Source: an uncultured Eubacterium sp.
GTDB lineage: Bacteria > Bacillota_A > Clostridia > Lachnospirales > Lachnospiraceae
Length of the DNA: 12,502 nucleotides
Assembly (NCBI GenBank): GCA_947653505.1
Contig: CANTHI010000046.1
Coordinates: 1-12,502, forward strand
Reading direction: 5' to 3'
A program made the translations under genes and the position numbers. Positions 7,753-12,502 of this stretch are shown one piece after another; the first letter of the stretch is position 1, and each line of letters opens with the position of its first letter. A model generated the notes under the pieces. It saw only the letters and a list, made by a program, of their open reading frames with translations, was not told the DNA's origin and ran no database searches.

Positions 7753-7803
7753 ATGAATTTGAATTTACGTCACGAAAAAGAGTGTAAATACGATGCCATA
7801 AGC
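7753..7803 (+). pseudogene. kdgK: Truncated 5' end of a probable KDG kinase (PfkB family)
   Basis: A strong ribosome binding site (TAGGAGGA, about 7738-7745) precedes ATG at 7753, and the first 17 codons read MNLNLRHEKECKYDAIS. From memory this resembles the start of clostridial PfkB-family 2-keto-3-deoxygluconate kinases, where the KYD stretch is followed by LGEVMLRLDPGEG; that gene commonly follows eda. Here the match stops after AIS at 7803 and the frame continues into the complement of an unrelated oxidoreductase fragment, ending at 8034 in a 93-residue product with no family character. So the kinase gene has lost all but its first 50 or so bases. The kinase would have made KDPG, the substrate of Eda. 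The assignment rests on a short match and on gene order. Confidence 0.55.
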
Positions 7804-7962
7804 TGTCGTAAGTCCGGCAGGCCCGCCGCCAATAATCGCTACCTGTTTTCCGGTAGGTGCGGCACATGCAGGAACCGGCACTTCACTGGCCCTGGCCTGG
7901 TCCATGACATAATGCTTCAGGCCGCAGATATTAATCGCATCGTCGATCATGGTCCGGCGGCA
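7798..7962 (-). pseudogene. Internal fragment of a GltD-like FAD-dependent oxidoreductase
   Basis: Read on the minus strand from about 7962, this piece gives CRRTMIDDAINICGLKHYV, then a short Pro/Ala-rich linker and GKQVAIIGGGPAGLTTAY. That is the end of the cysteine-containing N-terminal domain and the first FAD-binding beta-alpha-beta (GxGxxG type, here GGGPAG) of the glutamate synthase small subunit / dihydropyrimidine dehydrogenase-like oxidoreductase family. Only about 55 codons remain of a protein that is normally several hundred residues or more. Upstream it passes into AT-rich valS promoter DNA, and downstream it stops at the kdgK junction, so both ends are broken. An ATG at 7948-7950 lies within it but has no family significance. 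It is surely non-functional. Confidence 0.75.
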
Positions 7963-8005
7963 TCTTCTAAAATTATTACCGCAAAATATTTTCTCACAAA
8001 ACTTC

Positions 8006-8035
8006 TTGACAATTCCCCAAAAACTATATTATGAT
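8006..8035 (+). promoter_or_regulatory. Sigma-A-type promoter of valS
   Basis: TTGACA (8006-8011, perfect -35) is followed after 18 nt by TATGAT (8030-8035, one mismatch to TATAAT). Transcription would begin at about 8042, just before the T-box leader, as expected for an aminoacyl-tRNA synthetase gene. Confidence 0.75.
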
Positions 8036-8041
8036 AATGAA

Positions 8042-8326
8042 AGATTTCATACAGCAACAGGTAATGAGAAAGAGGAGTACATCATGACGCCCACCAGAGA
8101 GAGCTGCCCGCCGGCTGAAAAGCAGCTTTGAACACGCATGATGGAAGGTAGCTTTTGAACCGGACAGCTGAACATGTAAAAGTCACAGCACGCAGTAAGC
8201 CGTCCCGCCCCGTCCCCGTTACAGGACCAGGAGATAGCAGGCATTTCCAGAGTGCTGTGCCTGTATAAGAAAAGGTGGTACCGCGCTCATTCGCCCTTTA
8301 TAGCAGATGCTAAAGGGGCTTTTTTT
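8042..8326 (+). promoter_or_regulatory. Valine T-box riboswitch (valS leader)
   Basis: This transcribed leader senses uncharged tRNA-Val and controls read-through into valS. Visible parts are the stem I loop strand AGAGGAGTA (8071-8079), the helix CATCATG (8080-8086) with CATGATG (8138-8144), the distal hairpin GCTGC/GCAGC (8103-8107/8122-8126), and the 3' side of the specifier loop GAAGGTAGC. The specifier is read as GTA (8148-8150), a valine codon followed by a purine. The T-box sequence AGGTGGTACCGCG is at 8273-8285; its TGGT (8276-8279) can pair with the ACCA end of an uncharged tRNA. The leader ends in the terminator at 8293-8326. The gene it controls is valS, which agrees with the specifier. 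The exact 5' end and stems II/III were not resolved. Confidence 0.93.
8293..8326 (+). terminator. T-box attenuator terminator
   Basis: The stem GCCCTTTATAGC (8293-8304) pairs with GCTAAAGGGGC (8309-8319) around a 4-base loop, with one bulged A and one G-T pair, and is followed by seven T (8320-8326). It forms when tRNA-Val is charged and stops transcription before valS; the competing antiterminator uses the T-box at 8273-8285. Confidence 0.92.
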
Positions 8327-8390
8327 ATGCACAGACCCATGCAGAGGAAATTTTCTCAAACGCGTCACATAACAGAAAGGAAGGTTGTTT

Positions 8391-11045
8391 ATGGCAGAAG
8401 AACTGGCAAAAACATACCAGCCAGCCGGGCTGGAAGAACGGATTTATAAAAAATGGGAGGAAAACGGTTATTTTCATGCTGAAGTGGATCGCAGCAAAAA
8501 GCCTTTTACGATCGTAATGCCGCCGCCGAATGTTACCGGACAGCTGCATATGGGCCATGCGCTGGATAATACGATGCAGGATATACTGATCCGTTATAAA
8601 AAGATGCAGGGGTATAACACACTCTGGCAGCCGGGAACAGATCATGCGGCGATTGCCACAGAGGTACGTGTGATCCAGTCGCTGAAAGAACAGGGAATAG
8701 ATAAAAATGAACTGGGCAGGGAAGGATTTCTCGAAAAGGCATGGGAATGGAAGGACGAATATGGCGGACGGATTATCAGACAGTTAAAAAAGATGGGTTC
8801 TGCCGCTGACTGGGACAGAGAACGGTTTACGATGGATGAGGGCTGCTCGGAGGCAGTGGAAGAGGTCTTTGTCCGTTTATATCAGAAAGGTTATATTTAT
8901 AAAGGCAACCGTATTATCAACTGGTGTCCGGTATGTAAGACGTCGATTTCAGATGCCGAGGTAGAGCATGTGGACCAGAAGGGACATTTCTGGCATATCC
9001 GGTATCCGGTAGATGGTGAAGAAGGCAGATTTGTAGAGATTGCGACGACGCGTCCGGAGACGATGTTTGGAGATACGGCTGTAGCGGTCAATCCGGAAGA
9101 TGAACGGTATCAGGATCTGATCGGAAAGACACTGATTCTGCCAGTTATAAATAGGAAGATTCCGGTGATCGCGGATGAATATGTGGATATGGAATTTGGA
9201 ACCGGATGTGTAAAAATCACGCCGGCGCATGATCCGAATGACTTTGAAGTTGGCAGGCGGCACCACTTAGAGCTTGTGACCGTTATGAACGATGATGCCA
9301 CGATGAATGAATATGCCGGAAAATATGCTGGAATGGACCGTTATGCGTGCCGGGAGGCGCTCGTAAAGGATCTGGACGAGGCAGGTCTTCTGGCAGGTGT
9401 GAAAGATCATGAACATGCTGTAGGTACCCATGACCGCTGCAAGACGACGGTAGAGCCGATGGCGAAGCAGCAGTGGTTTGTGGCGATGGAAGAGATGGCA
9501 AAGCCTGCGATACAGGCGGTCCGCAATGGAGATCTGAAATTTGTGCCGGAGCGTTTTGACAAGATTTATCTGCACTGGCTGGAAGGGATCCGTGACTGGT
9601 GTATTTCCAGGCAGCTGTGGTGGGGACACCGCATTCCGGCTTATTACTGCCCGCAGTGCGGGGAGATGGTAGTAGCAAAGTCGCAGGAAGCGCCTCATGT
9701 ATGCCCAAAATGCGGACATGAAGGCATGGAGCAGGATCCGGATACGCTGGATACGTGGTTCTCATCCGCGTTGTGGCCGTTTTCCACGTTAGGATGGCCC
9801 CATAAGACAAAAGAGATGGATTATTTTTATCCGACGGATGTTCTTGTGACCGGATATGATATTATTTTCTTCTGGGTTATCCGGATGGTATTTTCAGGCT
9901 ATGAGCAGACTGGAAAATGTCCGTTCCATACCGTACTGATTCACGGACTGATACGGGATTCCCAGGGACGCAAGATGAGTAAATCGTTGGGCAACGGGAT
10001 CGATCCGCTGGAAGTAATCGATAAATATGGCGCGGATGCGCTGCGGCTCACACTGATAACCGGAAATGCGCCGGGCAATGATATGCGGTTTTACTGGGAA
10101 CGTGTAGAGGCGTCCAGAAATTTTGCAAATAAAGTATGGAATGCTTCGCGTTTTATCATGATGAATCTGGACGGGCGGGAGGTGACACAGCCATCTGCGG
10201 ATGATTTTGAGCCGGCGGACAGATGGATCATTTCCAAATTAAATACGCTTGCCAGAGATATGACAGAAAATATGGATAAATTTGAACTTGGCATAGCGGT
10301 TCAGAAGGTGTATGATTTTATATGGGATGAATTTTGTGACTGGTATATTGAAATCGCAAAGCTGCGTACTTATCAGTATGACTCGATGCCGGCATCTGCG
10401 AATGCCGCATTGTGGACGCTTCGCATGGTACTGACCGAAGCGTTAAAGCTGCTGCATCCGTTTATGCCGTTTATTACCGAAGAGATTTTCTGTACGCTGC
10501 ATCCGCAGGAAGAGTCGCTGATGCTTGCAAAATGGCCGGAATACGAAGAAAAACGTCATTTTGACGCAGAAGAGAAGATGATGGAGCATGTCAAAGATCT
10601 TGTAAAGGCAGTCCGTGCGATCCGCAAGGATATGGACGTGCCAAACAGCAGAAAGTCCAGACTGTATCTCGTATCAGAGTCCACAGACATCAGGGAGATC
10701 TTTGAACATGCAAAAGAGGCATACCGCAGCTTTACGTATGCAAATGAAATCTGTATCCAGGCAGACCGGACAGGAATTGGCGAAGATGCGGTATCGGCAG
10801 TTATTCCAGGAGCGACGGTATATCTTCCGCTGGAAGAACTGGTAGATAAGGAAAAAGAAAAGGAGCGTCTGACAAAGGATAAAGCCAGACTGGAGAAAGA
10901 GCTGGCGCGATCGCATGGGATGTTAAATAATCAGAAGTTTTTAAGCAAAGCACCGCAGGCAAAAATCGACGAAGAGAAAAAAAAGCTGGCTGAATATGAG
11001 AAAATGATGGCTGAAGTGGAAAAGCGTCTGTCCCAGATGAAGTAA
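8391..11045 (+). CDS. valS: Valyl-tRNA synthetase
   Basis: This class I aminoacyl-tRNA synthetase charges tRNA-Val in the cytoplasm. At 884 residues it has the full usual length. In order: PPPNVTGQLHMGH with the HIGH-type signature HMGH at 53-56; the inserted editing domain (about 150-345) with TTRPETMFGDTAV and the HDPNDF motif near 280-285; a four-cysteine zinc ribbon (Cys420, 423, 438, 441); the ATP-binding KMSKS at 528-532; the anticodon-binding domain with FCDWYIE and HPFMPFITEEI; and a C-terminal coiled coil from about residue 815 rich in Lys and Glu, typical of ValRS. The start is ATG 8391, with GAAAGGAAGG about 6 nt upstream; a TTG six bases earlier is open but less well placed. It is regulated by the T-box leader in front. 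No folC, its common partner in clostridia, follows. Confidence 0.99.
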   Translation: MAEELAKTYQPAGLEERIYKKWEENGYFHAEVDRSKKPFTIVMPPPNVTGQLHMGHALDNTMQDILIRYKKMQGYNTLWQPGTDHAAIATEVRVIQSLKEQGIDKNELGREGFLEKAWEWKDEYGGRIIRQLKKMGSAADWDRERFTMDEGCSEAVEEVFVRLYQKGYIYKGNRIINWCPVCKTSISDAEVEHVDQKGHFWHIRYPVDGEEGRFVEIATTRPETMFGDTAVAVNPEDERYQDLIGKTLILPVINRKIPVIADEYVDMEFGTGCVKITPAHDPNDFEVGRRHHLELVTVMNDDATMNEYAGKYAGMDRYACREALVKDLDEAGLLAGVKDHEHAVGTHDRCKTTVEPMAKQQWFVAMEEMAKPAIQAVRNGDLKFVPERFDKIYLHWLEGIRDWCISRQLWWGHRIPAYYCPQCGEMVVAKSQEAPHVCPKCGHEGMEQDPDTLDTWFSSALWPFSTLGWPHKTKEMDYFYPTDVLVTGYDIIFFWVIRMVFSGYEQTGKCPFHTVLIHGLIRDSQGRKMSKSLGNGIDPLEVIDKYGADALRLTLITGNAPGNDMRFYWERVEASRNFANKVWNASRFIMMNLDGREVTQPSADDFEPADRWIISKLNTLARDMTENMDKFELGIAVQKVYDFIWDEFCDWYIEIAKLRTYQYDSMPASANAALWTLRMVLTEALKLLHPFMPFITEEIFCTLHPQEESLMLAKWPEYEEKRHFDAEEKMMEHVKDLVKAVRAIRKDMDVPNSRKSRLYLVSESTDIREIFEHAKEAYRSFTYANEICIQADRTGIGEDAVSAVIPGATVYLPLEELVDKEKEKERLTKDKARLEKELARSHGMLNNQKFLSKAPQAKIDEEKKKLAEYEKMMAEVEKRLSQMK

Positions 11046-11101
11046 ATGACCTTCAGAAACAAGAAAAATTGCTTTCATTCTTTTTTTTCGCAGAATATTT
11101 G

Positions 11102-11130
11102 TTGAAGTTTGTCTCAATTAATGGTAAAAT
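11102..11130 (+). promoter_or_regulatory. Probable sigma-A promoter of the FapA-family gene
   Basis: TTGAAG (11102-11107) and TAAAAT (11125-11130) are separated by 17 nt. They lie between the valS stop and the next start codon, so the downstream gene can be transcribed on its own. The run of eight T at 11081-11088 just upstream has no convincing GC-rich stem, so a valS terminator is not claimed. Confidence 0.55.
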
Positions 11131-11192
11131 TAATAGAAATATACCATGTATTGCATATGGTGGATGAATTAAGAGTGAAGGGTGGTAAGGTC

Positions 11193-12502
11193 ATGCAGAC
11201 ACTACAGCTTGATAGAACAGCAATCAGTTATAGTCCTGATGGTATGACGGCGTATCTGCGTCTGCCGGAACCAGCGGCTGGGGTCAAGTATAGTTTAGAA
11301 GACGTTGAGGCGGCGCTCTCTGCCGGAGGAGTCAGACAGGGAATTGACAGGGAAGCGGTTCTCAATATGATCCGGAGCAGAATTTATGACCGTTCTGTTG
11401 CAGTTGCAGCGGGCAAGGCTCCACAGGATGGAAAAGATGGGTATTTTGAATATATGTTTCAGAGCCAGCTGGACGGGAAGCCAAGAATTAACGAGGACGG
11501 TTCCGTCAGCTATGCGATCAAGCTTTTTGAGATGGTGACAGAAGGACAGGTGATCGCAAAATATCATCCGGCTGTCCAGGGAGTTGACGGATATACAGTC
11601 AAAGATGCACCAATCCGCGCGAAGCCAGGAAGAGAGCTCCCGCCTCTGCGAGGCCGTGGATTTGAGTGTAAGGAAGATGGTGTTACTTATATCGCTTCGA
11701 TTACCGGAAAGATTGATAAGATTAACGATAAGATCAATATTCTCCCGGTTTATGAGGTGTCCGGTGATGTAGATTCCAATATGGGTAATATTGAATTTCG
11801 TGGAGATGTCATTATACATGGCAGTGTCGATGATATAGAAATCCGGGCGACAGGTACGGTGACAATAGACGGTGTCGTACAGGGGGCCAGTATTTTCGCA
11901 AATAAAGATATTGTCGTGGCTGGCGGTGTGCTCGGTAATGGCAAGAGCGTCATTGACGCAAAGGGCAAGGTTTCGGCAAAGTTTTTTGAGTTTGCGACAG
12001 TCCGCAGCAAAGGGGATATTACGGCAGATATTTTCCTTAACAGTAATGTCTATTGTGAAGGCAGCGCATTTGTTATGAGCAAAAAAGGCTGTATCGTGGG
12101 CGGAAGTGTCCATGCGGTCAGCGGCATTGAGGCAAATAGTATCGGCAACAACGCAGAAATCCGGACCCATGTGCTTGTCGGCAACGGCGGCGAAGTACGT
12201 ATGAAAATGGAAGAACTGCGAAACAGTATCAAGGCGGCAGAAGCGAATATTAACAAGGCTGAAACGATTCTGCAGAAGTTTCAGGAATATGAAGAAAAAA
12301 CAGGACAGTCGTGCAAAGATGATCCAAGGCGGGTACAGCTGGTGCGGATCCGTGTGCGCGATCTGGCACGCAAAGCAGCCGACGAGGAAGATTTAAAGAA
12401 GCTGCGTCTGATGGTAGAGAGTGCTAAGGGTGCGAATATCAAAGTTCGCAAAAGAGTATTTCCAGGTGTATTTGTTTCCATCGACAGCTGTGATACGTCC
12501 TG
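11193..12502 (+). CDS. FapA-family (DUF342) protein, 3' end outside window
   Basis: The frame stays open from 11193 to the window edge (436 codons seen). It is a FapA/DUF342 family protein: an N-terminal helical domain (about 1-80), then the conserved block EGQVIAKYHPAVQGVDGYTV with pairs of KPG-type turns, a glycine-rich right-handed beta-solenoid of short repeats (about 187-330; e.g. GDVIIHGSV, GTVTIDGVV, KDIVVAGGV, GDITADIF) and a coiled coil from about 335 to 420. Some members are linked to flagellar assembly or cell-surface polymer scaffolds, but in Clostridia the role is poorly defined. No signal peptide or membrane segment is visible. ATG 11193 is preferred because GAAGGG and TAAGG lie just upstream; ATG 11157 is in frame, adds 12 residues, and has no binding site. 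A promoter at 11102-11130 lies upstream. Flagellar genes are not visible here. Confidence 0.85.
   Translation, partial: MQTLQLDRTAISYSPDGMTAYLRLPEPAAGVKYSLEDVEAALSAGGVRQGIDREAVLNMIRSRIYDRSVAVAAGKAPQDGKDGYFEYMFQSQLDGKPRINEDGSVSYAIKLFEMVTEGQVIAKYHPAVQGVDGYTVKDAPIRAKPGRELPPLRGRGFECKEDGVTYIASITGKIDKINDKINILPVYEVSGDVDSNMGNIEFRGDVIIHGSVDDIEIRATGTVTIDGVVQGASIFANKDIVVAGGVLGNGKSVIDAKGKVSAKFFEFATVRSKGDITADIFLNSNVYCEGSAFVMSKKGCIVGGSVHAVSGIEANSIGNNAEIRTHVLVGNGGEVRMKMEELRNSIKAAEANINKAETILQKFQEYEEKTGQSCKDDPRRVQLVRIRVRDLARKAADEEDLKKLRLMVESAKGANIKVRKRVFPGVFVSIDSCDTS

Noticed and set aside
7753..8034. 93-codon plus-strand frame as an intact small gene
   Set aside because: Only the first 17 or so codons look genuine; the rest is the complement of an oxidoreductase fragment and then valS promoter DNA.
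11046..11100. Intrinsic terminator after valS
   Set aside because: There is a run of eight T at 11081-11088, but the bases before it form only a weak AT stem, so it was not annotated.
11295..12170. 291-codon minus-strand frame opposite the FapA-family gene
   Set aside because: The plus strand codes a clear DUF342 protein here; the antisense product has no recognisable domain or start signal.
1..12502. CRISPR array, tRNA or rRNA genes
   Set aside because: No spaced direct repeats, no tRNA cloverleaf and no rRNA-like segment were seen on either strand.

Overview
The window looks like a stretch of a Gram-positive anaerobe of the Clostridia, most plausibly a Lachnospiraceae-type gut bacterium. 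The reasons are strong AGGAGG-type ribosome binding sites, a pair of LplB/LplC-type (CUT1) sugar permeases with no ATPase gene beside them, a valine T-box in front of valS, and a FapA/DUF342 protein. The taxon is inferred from gene style, not from a marker search.

Layout. Positions 1-1419 (minus strand) carry two ABC sugar permease genes: an intact LplB-type gene, then an LplC-type gene that breaks off at its FNGG motif near position 57. A divergent intergenic region (1420-1866) follows. Positions 1867-7670 (plus strand) form a tight carbohydrate operon: a GH43 beta-xylosidase (xynB-like), a divergent GH42-like protein with no recognisable Asn-Glu acid/base pair, an AGE/YihS-type sugar isomerase, and a KDPG aldolase (eda). 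Two junctions overlap (11 and 13 nt), and each gene has its own ribosome binding site. After a hairpin, a fifth gene starts with a good ribosome binding site at 7753. Its first 17 or so codons resemble the start of a PfkB-type 2-keto-3-deoxygluconate kinase (kdgK), but it is cut at 7798-7803. From there the DNA reads, on the opposite strand, as about 55 codons of a GltD-like FAD oxidoreductase (GGGPAG motif), also broken at both ends. Positions 8006-11045 hold the promoter, T-box riboswitch (GUA specifier) and gene for valyl-tRNA synthetase. From 11102 a separate promoter drives a FapA/DUF342 protein that runs off the right edge.

How the genes work together. The permeases and glycosidases suggest import and intracellular trimming of a xylose- or arabinose-containing oligosaccharide. 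The isomerase would act on a released monosaccharide, and eda (with the lost kinase) would finish a 2-keto-3-deoxy-sugar acid route to pyruvate and glyceraldehyde-3-phosphate. No uronate isomerase, dehydrogenase or dehydratase is present, so the true substrate is open.

The most notable structural point is that the sugar-use block (about 57 to 7803) ends in a broken gene at both edges and abuts unrelated sequence on at least the right side. It may be a rearranged or transferred fragment, or an assembly chimera. The most notable protein is the GH42-like enzyme, which may belong to an undescribed glycosidase family.
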